From: Pelotomaculum sp. PtaB.Bin104
GTDB taxonomy: Bacteria; Bacillota; Desulfotomaculia; Desulfotomaculales; Pelotomaculaceae
Direction: 5' to 3'
DNA: 64,000 bases
Assembly (NCBI GenBank): GCA_002067205.1
Contig: MVQL01000133.1
Span: forward strand, 80,001 to 144,000
Shown here: piece by piece, positions 1 through 8,536 of the stretch
How the letters are laid out: every line of letters begins with the position of its first letter
Numbering within the stretch: the first letter of the stretch is position 1
Translations under genes and position numbers: made by a program
Notes under the pieces: model-generated
Databases searched by the model: none
What the model was told of the DNA's origin: nothing
The model's input: only the letters and a program-made list of their open reading frames with translations

Positions 1-48
1 GAAGTTTTATGAATTATTTTTTAACTTTATTTGAAAGGAAAGTTCTCT

Positions 49-504
49 ATGAAAACATTTGGGGACAAAGTAAAAGAGGCCCGCGAGATCCTGGGCATCA
101 GCCAGGGTGTGCTGGCACAAAAAGTAGGGGTAACGCAGCGCTCCATCACCGCCTATGAAACCGGATCGGCCAGGCCCAGGGGCACCACGGCCAGAAAGCT
201 GGCCCGCGCCTTGCAGGTTTCAGTTGACTACCTGCTCGATGATGATATTACCGATCCCCTGCATGGGATGGAGAAAGATCCCTATCTTGAGCAGGTGCGT
301 GGAGCTTACGGGGCGCGCGGGGAAGAGGAGGCCAGGATTCTTCTGGAAAGGAACCTGGCGCTGTTCGCAGGCGGCACTGTGTCCCAGGAAGCCAAGGATG
401 CCTTTTTTGAAGCGGTGATGACAGCCTATGTTACCTGCAAGGAGGAAGCCCGCAAAACCTATGGCAGAAAGGGCAATAATAAATTGAACCGTTCACGGCT
501 TTAG
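49..504 (+). CDS. XRE-family HTH transcriptional regulator
   Basis: A 151-residue cytoplasmic DNA-binding protein. Residues about 4-60 form a Cro/CI-type helix-turn-helix, with the pattern VKEAREILGISQGVLAQKVG followed by the recognition helix VTQRSITAYETGSARP. The remaining part is a charged helical tail with no recognised domain. I chose ATG 49 because GAAAGGAAAG lies just upstream; a TTG at 31 in the same frame has no such site. The next gene is an ImmA/IrrE-type zinc peptidase, and such pairs usually act together: the peptidase cleaves the repressor under stress. Targets are unknown. The pair could be a mobile-element relic or a chromosomal stress switch. Confidence 0.85.
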   Translation: MKTFGDKVKEAREILGISQGVLAQKVGVTQRSITAYETGSARPRGTTARKLARALQVSVDYLLDDDITDPLHGMEKDPYLEQVRGAYGARGEEEARILLERNLALFAGGTVSQEAKDAFFEAVMTAYVTCKEEARKTYGRKGNNKLNRSRL

Positions 505-579
505 CGATCGGGTTTATAATGGGTTGTAATATCACCGGAGGCGACAGCAAAGCTGTTCGCGGCAGCGAGGATTTCACAC

Positions 580-1110
580 ATGTCCATTGATTACATCTCC
601 AGAGAAGTAGAGCGCATCCGTAAAAAATATGATGAAAAAGACCCCCGCCGTCTTTGCCGGGCCATGGGTATCGCCCTAATTTTCAAGCCGATGGGCAAAG
701 GCCCGGAGGCCTGCAAGGGCTTCTACCTGCTGCAGTCCAGAAAACAGGCGATCGTGGTCAACAGCGATCTGTCCGAAGAGCTGCAGTCAGTTATAATCAT
801 GCATGAAATAGGCCACGCCGTGTTGCACAGGCAATCGTCCGGTCTCAAATCTTTCCATGATTTTGCCATTTTTGACAGCACCTCTGTTTATGAGTATGAG
901 GCTAACCTTTTTGCTGCCGATTATTATCTGGAGGATGATGAGGTCCTCGGTCTCTTAAACCAGGACCTTTCGTTTTTCCAAATGGCCAGCCTGCAGAAGG
1001 TCCCGGCAGAGCTCCTGGACTTCAAGTTTCGGGCATTGAAGCGCAAGGGCTACCAGGTATTTGAACCGCCGATTTTGGCCAATGCCGATTTTCTCAAAAA
1101 CGTCGAATAA
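580..1110 (+). CDS. ImmA/IrrE-family zinc metallopeptidase
   Basis: A 176-residue protein of the ImmA/IrrE (DUF955) family. The zinc-binding HExxH motif is visible as HEIGHAVLH at about residues 70-78, and a downstream acidic segment, YEYEANLFAADYYL, supplies the third ligand, as is normal for the family. The C-terminal part (about 120-176) is the usual helical region. Family members cleave XRE-type repressors or sense stress, and the XRE gene 75 bases upstream on the same strand is the likely partner. The spacer contains a CGGAGG-like site, but it is far from the start, so initiation here is not certain. Length and motifs look intact. Confidence 0.87.
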   Translation: MSIDYISREVERIRKKYDEKDPRRLCRAMGIALIFKPMGKGPEACKGFYLLQSRKQAIVVNSDLSEELQSVIIMHEIGHAVLHRQSSGLKSFHDFAIFDSTSVYEYEANLFAADYYLEDDEVLGLLNQDLSFFQMASLQKVPAELLDFKFRALKRKGYQVFEPPILANADFLKNVE

Positions 1111-1122
1111 TTGGTGATGATT

Positions 1123-1398
1123 ATGAAGGAGATCAAGGTTTATGTAGAGGTGGTGGCCATTTTTACCAGTGACGGCAGGCTGAAGCCCTTGTCCCTCACC
1201 TGAGAAAACGGGCAGAAATATACCATTGACCGCGTGCTCGAGGTCCGCCCGGCTCCCGCATTGAAGGCCGGCGGGCAGGGCGACAGGTATACCATCCGGG
1301 TCTGCGGCCGGCAGAGCTACCTGTTCTTTGAACGCAATGCCAGCGTGAGCGGCAACAACCTCGGCCGGTGGATTGTGGAACGGCGCCAGGTGAAATAA
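1123..1398 (+). pseudogene. Small conserved hypothetical gene broken by an in-frame TGA
   Basis: An ATG at 1123 opens a 92-codon frame that runs to TAA at 1396-1398, interrupted only by TGA at 1201-1203 (codon 27). The text on both sides reads as one protein: MKEIKVYVEVVAIFTSDGRL before the stop and YTIDRVLEVRPAPALKAGG after it, ending near GNNLGRWIVERRQVK. The change is most simply TGG (Trp) to TGA. I see no selenocysteine insertion hairpin that would argue for recoding. It lies in a co-directional run between the ImmA-like gene and the SRAP gene. The function of this family is unknown to me. Confidence 0.6.
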
Positions 1399-1448
1399 TG
1401 ATGTCCTGAAAGTATGACGCGTATAGGTATGAATGGGGGGTGACTTTC

Positions 1449-2027
1449 ATGTGCGGGCGGTATTATATCGACCCGGAGCAGGAACCGGATCTAAAAAAGA
1501 TCCTTGAACAGGTCAAGGATCTCTACAAGAACACGCCGGAACTGGCTGAAATGAAGACCGGCGAGATTTTTCCCACCGACATTGTGCCGGTCCTCACCTC
1601 TGAGTCGCCGGAGCTGATGAAATGGGGCTTTACCCGTTTTGACGGCAAGGGGCAGGTCATTAACGCCCGGTTGGAAACAGCTCCGGAAAAGCCGATGTTT
1701 CGCAGACCCTTTAGGGAGCATCGCTGTCTGATACCGGCCAGCCACTTTTTTGAGTGGCAAAAGCGCGGCGCCAAAAAGCAGAAGTATGCCATCGGGCTGC
1801 AGAACACGCTCTATATGGCGGGGCTCTACCGGTTTGAGAGGGATATGTCCGTCCCGCTGTTCGTCATCCTCACCCGCCCGGCAGCGCCCGGCATAGCCTT
1901 TATTCATGACCGCATGCCGGTTATTTTAGCAAAAGACACACATCAAGGGTGGCTGTCTGAACACATCGATAACCAGGAGGTAATGAACCGCTCTGAAGAA
2001 TATTTGATTTACCGGGATGTTCCCTAG
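1449..2027 (+). CDS. SOS response-associated peptidase (SRAP/YedK/HMCES family)
   Basis: A 192-residue protein of the SRAP family, which forms a thiazolidine crosslink with abasic sites in single-stranded DNA to shield them. The start at ATG 1449 puts Cys at position 2 (MCGRYY), which the family requires as catalytic nucleophile after Met removal; the upstream GTG at 1440 would bury it. Other hallmarks are visible: WGFTRF, the NARLET segment, the catalytic glutamate in IPASHFFEWQ, and the histidine in HDRMPVIL near residue 157. Length is close to bacterial YedK, slightly short at the C terminus. It probably acts alone in DNA-damage tolerance. Confidence 0.9.
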   Translation: MCGRYYIDPEQEPDLKKILEQVKDLYKNTPELAEMKTGEIFPTDIVPVLTSESPELMKWGFTRFDGKGQVINARLETAPEKPMFRRPFREHRCLIPASHFFEWQKRGAKKQKYAIGLQNTLYMAGLYRFERDMSVPLFVILTRPAAPGIAFIHDRMPVILAKDTHQGWLSEHIDNQEVMNRSEEYLIYRDVP

Positions 2028-2050
2028 CGTCTGGCCAACCAGTTAGTCAG

Positions 2051-3229
2051 CTATTTTCCTCTCAGCCGGTTAATCACCGTCGCCAATTCCCCCCAGGTAA
2101 CCGGATCGCCGGGCTGGTGGTCGCCGTTGATCAAACCGTCTTTTTTCAGCTTGGCAATTTCGCCTGAAGGATCCCACCGGTCAATGCTAATTTTCAGCAT
2201 TGGCTTAAGGTAGTTGTCGACAATACTGGCGCCGTACTCTTTAGAAGGTGCCCAGCGCCCGCCCAGGTCTTCCACATACTGCAGCGTGCCCGCCCAGCCC
2301 GTTTTTAGAACCGCGTCCCGGCGCGGGTCCAGATTTTTCACACCGGCAGGCAGGTTGCCGCCGTAATAATAAACGTGCCAGTGCTGGAACTGGGCCTCGA
2401 CTCCCTCCGCCGGTGTGGCAAAGGTTGCCCCCGGCTTTCCGTCAAAGGTGGACAGCCCGGCAAAGTTATTCTGCTCCGGCTTAACGTCGCCGCCATACCT
2501 CCAGAAGGCCGTCTCCTTGCAGGACTGGGCAAATACGGCGTCCCAGCGAATGCCGTACTTCTTCCCCATTTGCACGTAAATATCCACGTAATCAGGCGCT
2601 TGCGGGTTTTTTGCAGACAGGAATGAGCTGGCCTGGAAGGGTTGTGCCGCAGCCGCTGCCTTTACCGGAGTTTTTTCAGGCTGCCGTTTCAGAGACAGGT
2701 TAAGCGCCTGCACCAGCCCTTTGCTGATGGCGCCGGCCAGCGCGTCACGAAAAGCAGCATCTTTGAGCCTGCCGGCATCCTGCTTATGGTCTATGAACAG
2801 GTTTTCCAGTAAAATGGCCGGCATGTCGGTATCCCTGAGCACGGCAAAATTGGCCCGCTTTTTACCCCGGTCCACAAAGCCGGCATTTTTGTAATAGCCG
2901 GCTACCACATTGTGAATTACAGCGCGTAACTTTTCAGTTCCCTCCTGGGCGCCGGTAAATACATAACTCTCATACCCCGTACCCCCGCCTGAATTGGTGT
3001 GAATTGAACAGAAATAATCGGACTGGAGTTTATTTGCTATTTCGCAGCGTTTGGTGAGGCTGAGTTCAAGGTCAGTATTTCTGGTTAAGGCTATGTCCAC
3101 GTCATAAGCAGCTAACTTGCCGGCGACCCGCTTGGCGATGTCGAGGTTTAAGTCCTTCTCCTGCAGTCCATTGCCAACAGCGCCGGCATCCTTCCCCCCA
3201 TGGCCGGGGTCTAACATTAATTTCATCAA
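2051..3229 (-). CDS. N-acetylmuramoyl-L-alanine amidase fused to a glucosaminidase-type domain
   Basis: A two-enzyme cell-wall protein of 392 residues. Residues about 3-180 are an Amidase_3 domain: DPGHGG with the first zinc histidine, a second histidine in CSIHTNS, and the catalytic glutamate in LLENLFIDH. Residues about 205-335 match the mannosyl-glycoprotein endo-beta-N-acetylglucosaminidase (FlgJ/LytD-like) fold, with FAQSCKETAFWRYGG carrying its glutamate. The last 40 residues resemble the N-domain-like tail of clostridial amidases (LKKDGLINGDHQPGDPVTWG). There is no signal peptide, so release may be by lysis or a holin, as in phage or spore-lysis enzymes. A TTG is read as the first codon; ATG 3226 is equally possible. 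Confidence 0.85.
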   Translation of the reverse strand: MMKLMLDPGHGGKDAGAVGNGLQEKDLNLDIAKRVAGKLAAYDVDIALTRNTDLELSLTKRCEIANKLQSDYFCSIHTNSGGGTGYESYVFTGAQEGTEKLRAVIHNVVAGYYKNAGFVDRGKKRANFAVLRDTDMPAILLENLFIDHKQDAGRLKDAAFRDALAGAISKGLVQALNLSLKRQPEKTPVKAAAAAQPFQASSFLSAKNPQAPDYVDIYVQMGKKYGIRWDAVFAQSCKETAFWRYGGDVKPEQNNFAGLSTFDGKPGATFATPAEGVEAQFQHWHVYYYGGNLPAGVKNLDPRRDAVLKTGWAGTLQYVEDLGGRWAPSKEYGASIVDNYLKPMLKISIDRWDPSGEIAKLKKDGLINGDHQPGDPVTWGELATVINRLRGK

Positions 3230-3272
3230 GACACCATTCCCTTAATAGTTAATTAATGTAAAATATGAAAAC

Positions 3273-3440
3273 TTAAGGCAAATGTTTCAAGCATGAAGAA
3301 TATTTTCCTGCATCCGGCGGCAAAGACATGATCCCGATCAGCAGAGGGTTTCCCTCTATTGCCAGGCCCTGCTGGATCTCCCAGTAGGTGAGCAAATGGT
3401 CGGCAACAGCAAATAAAATGATTAAGAAGTAGGTCAGCAT
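3273..3440 (-). pseudogene. Truncated DUF5658-like small membrane protein
   Basis: A 55-codon frame starting MLTYFLIILFAVADHLLTYW and continuing EIQQGLAIEGNPLL. This is the first transmembrane helix plus the conserved 'D-x-x-x-T...NP' region typical of DUF5658-type integral membrane proteins. It then runs out into PPDAGKYSSC and stops, where full-length relatives have two further helices. I therefore call it a remnant, although a short functional membrane peptide cannot be excluded. No other gene is visible between 3230 and 3642. Confidence 0.4.
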
Positions 3441-3642
3441 AAAAATCACCAACAGTATTACAATTGCTACAAATATGATACCACTATCAGCAGGAACAAA
3501 CCAGTCTCAACCGGTTCGGGATCGCATTGGGAAACTGCGTTTCTTATTGCAAGGGCCGGCGGGACTGGGCATAAGAGTGGTGAATGAGTACCTATAGAAT
3601 AATAGTTGACTGTTCTACAAACCATAAGACAGGTGATGATAA

Positions 3643-4707
3643 ATGAGAGTAGCTATAATTGGTGCAGGACTTGCCGGCCTGTCCTGTGCCCTGACTTTGG
3701 AAAAGCACGGCATTATTCCAGACATTTATGAGCAGTTCGATCGCTGCGGCGGTAGGGTTCCATTTATCATCTGTCTTTTGCAGCTCATTCACAGGCCGGT
3801 TCCCGATCCTCTTGTTGACTTAAATATAAATTATGGAATAAACATAAGGCCAATTAATCCGCTTAAAAAAATAATAAGGTTCAGCCCAAATAAAATGGCC
3901 CGTTCAGAAGGACAACTCGGTTATATTTTTGAGATGGGGCCTTCTTCCCGGTCGATCACCAGCCAGCTTTGTGAACAGCTCAGCGCCAGGATCAAATTCA
4001 ACACTGTCGCCGGCTTAAATCAACTTCTTCCCGATTATGACCGGGTTGTTGTGGCGACAGGTTCCCCTAACTTAGCTAAAGAACTGGGCTTGTGGACTGA
4101 TGTATTCCGGTGCTGGGTCAGGGGGGCAGTTGTGGAAGGCGACTTTGACCCTTCGGCATGGGTGATCTGGTTTAACAAAACCTATTTTAATAACGGGTAC
4201 GCCTACCTGGCCCCGTTCAGTTCGAAAAAAGCATCCTTAGTAACAATAATTTCAGACGTCCTGGAAAAAGATCTTGAAACCCACTGGCAAATGTTTCTGG
4301 ACACGGAAAAAATTGAATACCGGGAAAAGGAGAGTTTTATCCTGGAGCATATCTCAGGAGTTTGCCATCAAAAAGAAATAGGCAAGACTATCCTGACCGG
4401 GAACAGCGCCGCCTTAATGGAAGCAGTATTCGGTTTCGGGCTTTATAATGCGGTTATAAGCGGAGTAATGGCTGCACAAGCGATCATTGAAAACACTTCC
4501 TATGAGGAGAAAATTGCCTTTCTTAATAAAAAGCTTCATCAAAGTATCCTGCTTCGCCGGAGGCTAAACGCTTTTAAAGACAGGAACTACGATCAATTAC
4601 TGGAGGTCTTCAATATACCACCCCTCAATCACCTTATCTATAATACTAACCTGGATATCCTTAAACATCATGCCATTTTTTCTGAACTGATCAGCGATAA
4701 ACTGTAA
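3643..4707 (+). CDS. FAD/NAD(P)-dependent oxidoreductase
   Basis: A 354-residue flavoprotein-type enzyme. The N terminus is a classic Rossmann dinucleotide-binding motif, VAIIGAGLAGLSCALTLEKHG, followed by the acidic residue after beta-2 (DIYEQ). A second nucleotide-contact block, DRVVVATGSPN, is near residue 135. The C-terminal third has GNSAALMEAVFGFGLYNAVIS, matching the FAD-contacting helix of geranylgeranyl-reductase/monooxygenase-like enzymes. An AGGTGATGATA site precedes the ATG. Substrate cannot be told from the sequence. No partner gene is adjacent; the nearest gene, asnB, is convergent. Confidence 0.75.
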   Translation: MRVAIIGAGLAGLSCALTLEKHGIIPDIYEQFDRCGGRVPFIICLLQLIHRPVPDPLVDLNINYGINIRPINPLKKIIRFSPNKMARSEGQLGYIFEMGPSSRSITSQLCEQLSARIKFNTVAGLNQLLPDYDRVVVATGSPNLAKELGLWTDVFRCWVRGAVVEGDFDPSAWVIWFNKTYFNNGYAYLAPFSSKKASLVTIISDVLEKDLETHWQMFLDTEKIEYREKESFILEHISGVCHQKEIGKTILTGNSAALMEAVFGFGLYNAVISGVMAAQAIIENTSYEEKIAFLNKKLHQSILLRRRLNAFKDRNYDQLLEVFNIPPLNHLIYNTNLDILKHHAIFSELISDKL

Positions 4708-5064
4708 AATGTGTTCTGTAGACAACGCCCCTGCCTGGACGTACAACGGCAGGGGACTCCTGATCCAAGAGGAACCCTTTTTACCTGGTCATCCTGTTTT
4801 CCTGTCATCCTCCAGCACTCTTCTGTACCACTCCCAACAAAAAAAGAAAGTTAACGGGTACTAATTCAATAGTACCCGCAGCGGAGCGAGGGCTCCAAAC
4901 CCTTCAACGTTCAGGAGGAAATTTAGTCAGTTAATCGTCGATACCAAAAACGCTGTGCTATCACCGACAAGCCCCGTAGAGGCAGCATCATCAACCACGG
5001 CAGCCGTGTTGCTATTAACCCCCCATGGCCTAAACATTTATAAAGAAAAAATTTATAGTAAAGG
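4708..5064. other. Intergenic region between convergent genes with two hairpins
   Basis: No gene is seen here. Two inverted repeats are present. CCCCTGCC at 4728-4735 pairs with GGCAGGGG at 4748-4755, and would end transcription from the oxidoreductase although a T-run is lacking. CGGGTACTA (about 4855-4863) pairs with TAGTACCCG a few bases on. The rest is low-information sequence running into the asnB stop codon. Confidence 0.4.
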
Positions 5065-6912
5065 TTAGCAAATAACAACCTTATACTGGCGCAGCCAGGT
5101 GTCCACCTGGGCCAGGTAGGCAAAAAGCTGGGGGCCGCGCATCAGCTGGCCGAACCAGGGCCGGTCGAAGGTCATTTCATTGGACTGGAGCAGGCTCTGG
5201 ATTTTGGCAGTATTGACTAGTGCGCGCAGCGGTGCGTTCGGGTCCTCCAGAATGCGCCTGACCCAGTCCTGTACAGCGGCCAGGTAAGCGGGGTTATGCG
5301 TCTTCGGGTAGGGGCTCTTGCGCCTAGCCAGGACTTCCTCGGGCAAAAGGCCCTTCAGCGCCCGGCGCAGAATACCTTTTTCCATTCCGTCACAGCTTTT
5401 CATCGCCCAGGGGATATTCCAGACGTATTCAGCCAGGCGGTGGTCGCAAAACGGCACCCTGACCTCCAGACCATTGGCCATGCTCATACGGTCCTTGCGG
5501 TCCAGCAGGGTGGGCATAAACCTGGTCATATTCAGGTAGAAAATCTCGCGCATATGTGCCGCCACCGGTTCTTCACCGGCCAGACGCGGCACCTCCGCAC
5601 GGGCTTCCCGGTAGCGCTCGGCGACATACTCCTCGGGCCGCAGGCGCGCGGCAAGCTCAGGCGCCAGGAGCGCCGCCCGCTCCCGCGTCATGGTGATCCA
5701 GGGGAATGTTCCGGCGGGCCGGGCCTCTTCCTGCCGGAACCAGGGATAGCCGCCAAAAATCTCGTCCGCGGACTCGCCGGAAAGGGCCACTGTAGCATTT
5801 TTCTTGATCTCCCGGCAGAACAGGTAGAGCGAGGAGTCCACGTCGGCCATGCCGGGCAGGTCGTTGGCCAGCACGGACGCCTCCAGTGCTTCGGTCAGCT
5901 CCGGTATTTCAATGACGATTTTGTGGTGCATCGTACCCAGGGCACTGGAAACCCGGCCCGCCCACTGGGCGTCGGAGTTCGGTTCAAAGTGGTTCGGCTG
6001 GAAATAGCGGTCGTTGCCGGCGTAGTCCACTTCGTAAGTGTGGAGCGGCCCGAGGCCGGCCCGCTTTAAGGCGCCTGCCGCCAGAGCGGTAATGGCGCTG
6101 GAGTCGAGGCCACCGGACAGGAAGGTGCAGACCGGCACGTCGGCCACCAGTTGGCGCTCAACCGTATCGATAAAAAGTTCCCGCACATGCGCTGCGGTGG
6201 TGGCCAGGTCGTCCAGGTGGGGCCGGCTCTCCAGCGCCCAGTACCGGCGGCGGCTGAGACCGCTGCGGTCATAGGTCAGGCACCACCCGGGCCTTAACTC
6301 CTCAATTCCCTTAAAAATGCCCTGCCCCGGCGTGCGGGAAGGTCCCATCAGAAAAATTTCGGCCAGCCCCTCGTCATCCACCTCCGGTCGCACGGCCGGG
6401 TGGGCCAACAGCGCCTTCAGCTCGGAGCCGAACAAGAGGGAACCGCCGCGCCGGGCATAAAAAAGCGGCTTCACGCCCAGCCGGTCGCGGCCGAGAAAAA
6501 GGCTCTGCTCTGCTTCACTCCAAATGGCAAACGCAAAAATGCCGTTAAACCTTTCAACGCAGTTCTCTCCCCACTCCACATAAGACAATAAGAGCGCCTC
6601 CGTATCCGAGTTGCTGGTGAGAAAGTTATGCCCGCGCGCCTCCAATTCCCGCCGCAGCTCAGGCGCGTTATATAATTCACCGTTATAAACCACGGTGTAT
6701 TCCCGCTCCCCGCGCCGGCGGACCATCGGCTGCCCGCCCCCCTCCGGGTCCACCACCACCAGGCGGCGGTGGCCCAGCGCAGCGTGGGTTGCCAGCCACA
6801 GCCCGGCGTCATCCGGACCGCGCCTGGCCAGCGTCGCAGTCATAGCCTCCAGGGTGTGGCGCTCCCGGGTCAGGTCAGCGTCCCAGTCCACCCAACCAGT
6901 TATTCCGCACAT
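5065..6912 (-). CDS. asnB: Asparagine synthase (glutamine-hydrolysing)
   Basis: A 615-residue class II amidotransferase that makes asparagine from aspartate, ATP and glutamine. The mature N terminus begins with the nucleophile Cys2 (MCGITGWVDW). The glutaminase domain spans about 1-210 with RRGPDDAG, GHRRLVVVD and YNGELYN. The synthetase domain carries the ATP pyrophosphatase loop SGGLDSSAI near residue 265, then SGESADEIFGGYPWF and the conserved KDRMSMANGLEVRVPF. Length fits the AsnB/AsnO type. It is monocistronic, and more GC-rich than its surroundings. Confidence 0.95.
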   Translation of the reverse strand: MCGITGWVDWDADLTRERHTLEAMTATLARRGPDDAGLWLATHAALGHRRLVVVDPEGGGQPMVRRRGEREYTVVYNGELYNAPELRRELEARGHNFLTSNSDTEALLLSYVEWGENCVERFNGIFAFAIWSEAEQSLFLGRDRLGVKPLFYARRGGSLLFGSELKALLAHPAVRPEVDDEGLAEIFLMGPSRTPGQGIFKGIEELRPGWCLTYDRSGLSRRRYWALESRPHLDDLATTAAHVRELFIDTVERQLVADVPVCTFLSGGLDSSAITALAAGALKRAGLGPLHTYEVDYAGNDRYFQPNHFEPNSDAQWAGRVSSALGTMHHKIVIEIPELTEALEASVLANDLPGMADVDSSLYLFCREIKKNATVALSGESADEIFGGYPWFRQEEARPAGTFPWITMTRERAALLAPELAARLRPEEYVAERYREARAEVPRLAGEEPVAAHMREIFYLNMTRFMPTLLDRKDRMSMANGLEVRVPFCDHRLAEYVWNIPWAMKSCDGMEKGILRRALKGLLPEEVLARRKSPYPKTHNPAYLAAVQDWVRRILEDPNAPLRALVNTAKIQSLLQSNEMTFDRPWFGQLMRGPQLFAYLAQVDTWLRQYKVVIC

Positions 6913-7259
6913 TTAAACTTCACACTCCTAATTATTTGTTGCACTGGCGCCGTAAGCTGCAGGCGGCATCGCCTGGCCGTTAAGTTAGACAAAAAAAGCA
7001 CCAATAAGTCTTTTTGACTCATGGCGCCGTTGCCTGAGTGATATTAGATTTTGCACGGTATAATATATTCACCCGCGCCCGGAATGTGCCGGCGAAAAAA
7101 ATTAAAAGGACGCCCGTGGACCCGGGCACCTGTATGCGCGCATAGCACTGATTCGGTCACCGGGCCGGAACCGCCCTCCCAGCCGCCGGTCACTAATAAT
7201 CCACCTCTTGCAAAAAATCCTTTGGGGAGCCTATGCAAAAACTGACCCCCTTTTTAAGA

Positions 7260-7415
7260 TCAGCTGTAAAAAAATGCTTGTCCAGGCTGACTAAGCCAAT
7301 CTACTTTCCCGGTTATAGCTGACGCAAGTATAAGAGCGTCTTTTTCGTTAAGAGTGTGGCTAGTTTTTCTAGGATACCCGAAGAGGCTCAGACTATAATT
7401 AAACAGCTACATTAT
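7260..7415 (-). pseudogene. C-terminal remnant of a PIN-domain protein
   Basis: On the minus strand a stop-free stretch ends KTSHTLNEKDALILASAITG then KVDWLSQPGQAFFYS and stop at 7260-7262. The spacing of Asp-Ala-x-x-x-Ala followed by Val-Asp-Trp-Leu is that of the C-terminal half of PIN-domain toxins (usually EKDALILA...VDWLVTGD). There is no start codon or N-terminal half, and the catalytic Asp cluster is incomplete. The rest of 6913-7479 shows no gene. The relic sits next to a live toxin-antitoxin pair, a usual place for such debris. Confidence 0.4.
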
Positions 7416-7479
7416 TCTGGCGCAACTGTAGTAGTTGATCAAATATAAAAAAGGGGGGCTTAAAGCCCCCTACTCAATA

Positions 7480-7698
7480 TTATATTTTACTGTTGAAGTA
7501 TTCTATTGTTACCTGTAACTCTTTCTTTAATATAGTATTCCATAAATGACCATTGACCTTTTTTGAACCTCTGGAAACCTTGGTTCTTTTTAAGGTTCCA
7601 TCAGGCATCATTTTACGATAGAAGTAATGATCTGTCTCTTTGAACAATTCCCAACCATCACGTTCACAAAATCTTTTAATCTCTTTCCAGCTAGGCAC
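7480..7698 (-). CDS. HicA-like type II toxin (mRNA interferase family)
   Basis: A 72-residue basic protein with a HicA-like double-stranded-RNA-binding layout: the N-terminal helix WKEIKRFCERDGWELFKETD, then HYFYRK around the catalytic-type histidine, and a C-terminal helix LWNTILKKEL. HicA toxins cleave mRNA during stress. It is longer and more divergent than typical HicA proteins, and the strand after the histidine carries KRTKVSRGSKKV in place of the usual HPH box. Its start overlaps the last 8 bases of the upstream antitoxin gene, the normal coupling for such pairs. Confidence 0.65.
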   Translation of the reverse strand: MPSWKEIKRFCERDGWELFKETDHYFYRKMMPDGTLKRTKVSRGSKKVNGHLWNTILKKELQVTIEYFNSKI

Positions 7699-8104
7699 TA
7701 ATTAAACTGATTACTCCATTTAAGTCATCTTGTATTAGAACCGCAAGAATATAAGGAAAATGTTTTTGACGGTTGGTGGAATAGTAATAAAGACGAAACT
7801 CATTAAAATACTCATTTGCATATTCACTTAAATCTTCTGCTAAAGCTTTACGAGCTAAATCTCTATCTGCCGCATTGACTACAATATCAAAACCGTCTAT
7901 AGTGGCTGTGATAGAGCCATCTTCTTCTTCTAAATACTGTGCTTGAAATTTTAAATTATCAAGCAATGCCCTAGCATGTATAGCTGACAACGCCAACCAA
8001 TGATCATGGTTACGTTTCACAAACTGTGGTCTTACATGAACAACATCATCGACAAATTTACTAAAATCTTTACGAACATCTGTTGCGTTAATTACTCCCT
8101 GCAT
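7691..8104 (-). CDS. Antitoxin, Phd/YefM-like N terminus with a HicB-like body
   Basis: A 137-residue protein placed first in a two-gene operon with the HicA-like toxin. The N terminus (VINATDVRKDFSKFVDDV) matches the Phd/YefM DNA-binding fold, while the middle part (EEDGSITATIDGFDIVVNAADRDLARKALAEDL) has the 'G-x-x-x-T-I-D-G-F-D' shape and following helix of HicB/ribbon antitoxins. I prefer the second ATG (8104) because GGAGGAG lies 6 bases before it; ATG 8110 is too close. It should neutralise the toxin and repress its own promoter through the repeat just upstream. Confidence 0.6.
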   Translation of the reverse strand: MQGVINATDVRKDFSKFVDDVVHVRPQFVKRNHDHWLALSAIHARALLDNLKFQAQYLEEEDGSITATIDGFDIVVNAADRDLARKALAEDLSEYANEYFNEFRLYYYSTNRQKHFPYILAVLIQDDLNGVISLISA

Positions 8105-8128
8105 AACCATCTCCTCCCTCCACCTCCT

Positions 8129-8163
8129 AATTATATATTATGTACATAGTGTACGCAATGTAC
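8129..8163 (-). promoter_or_regulatory. Toxin-antitoxin promoter and candidate operator
   Basis: Three GTAC tetramers lie at 8142-8145, 8151-8154 and 8160-8163, exactly 9 bases apart, next to a TATAAT-like -10 read on the minus strand (TAATATATAAT region, 8129-8139). Such phased repeats over a promoter fit autorepression by the antitoxin. The role is inferred from position only. Confidence 0.45.
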
Positions 8164-8395
8164 GTTTTAAATATTCATTAAATCTTAAATGGTAATAGCC
8201 ATTTAGAGGTTGTATTATGGACAATAAAATTAAATTTTATTATGTATTCCCTTTATGTCGTAAGTAAATGAAATGACAAGGTTTGACCCTTTTCATATCT
8301 CCTGGAGATAAGCTGAAAAAGCAGATGTGCTCCGTTGCGTTGACTATAATATATGTAGCGTTAATAATAGGATCCGAATATTTGACATCTTCATT

Positions 8396-8448
8396 ACCAC
8401 CATCCCCGAGCGCGCGCTGCACCAGCCGCCGCGCCCGGGGATGGTGGT
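8396..8448. repeat. 13-bp inverted repeat upstream of the spore photoproduct lyase gene
   Basis: ACCACCATCCCCG at 8396-8408 pairs perfectly with CGGGGATGGTGGT at 8436-8448, with a GC-rich loop of 27 bases. It could form a strong hairpin in the splB leader or end upstream transcription. No T-run follows. Confidence 0.5.
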
Positions 8449-8536
8449 TCGTGTCCCGCACGAAGGGGGGGGATACATCTTGAAAAATTTTATAGCACGG
8501 TTGAAAAGAAGAAATAATAAAAGAAAAACACAGGTG

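Noticed and set aside
1201..1203. TGA as a possible selenocysteine codon
   Set aside because: The surrounding text fits a Trp codon, there is no Cys/Sec-type redox motif, and I see no insertion hairpin after it.
5296..6069. A 257-codon frame antisense to asnB
   Set aside because: A shadow of the GC-rich asnB gene; similar long antisense frames occur opposite splB, serA and the decarboxylase.
7044..7245. Open frames on both strands between asnB and the PIN relic
   Set aside because: No start signals, no recognisable motifs, and they mirror one another.
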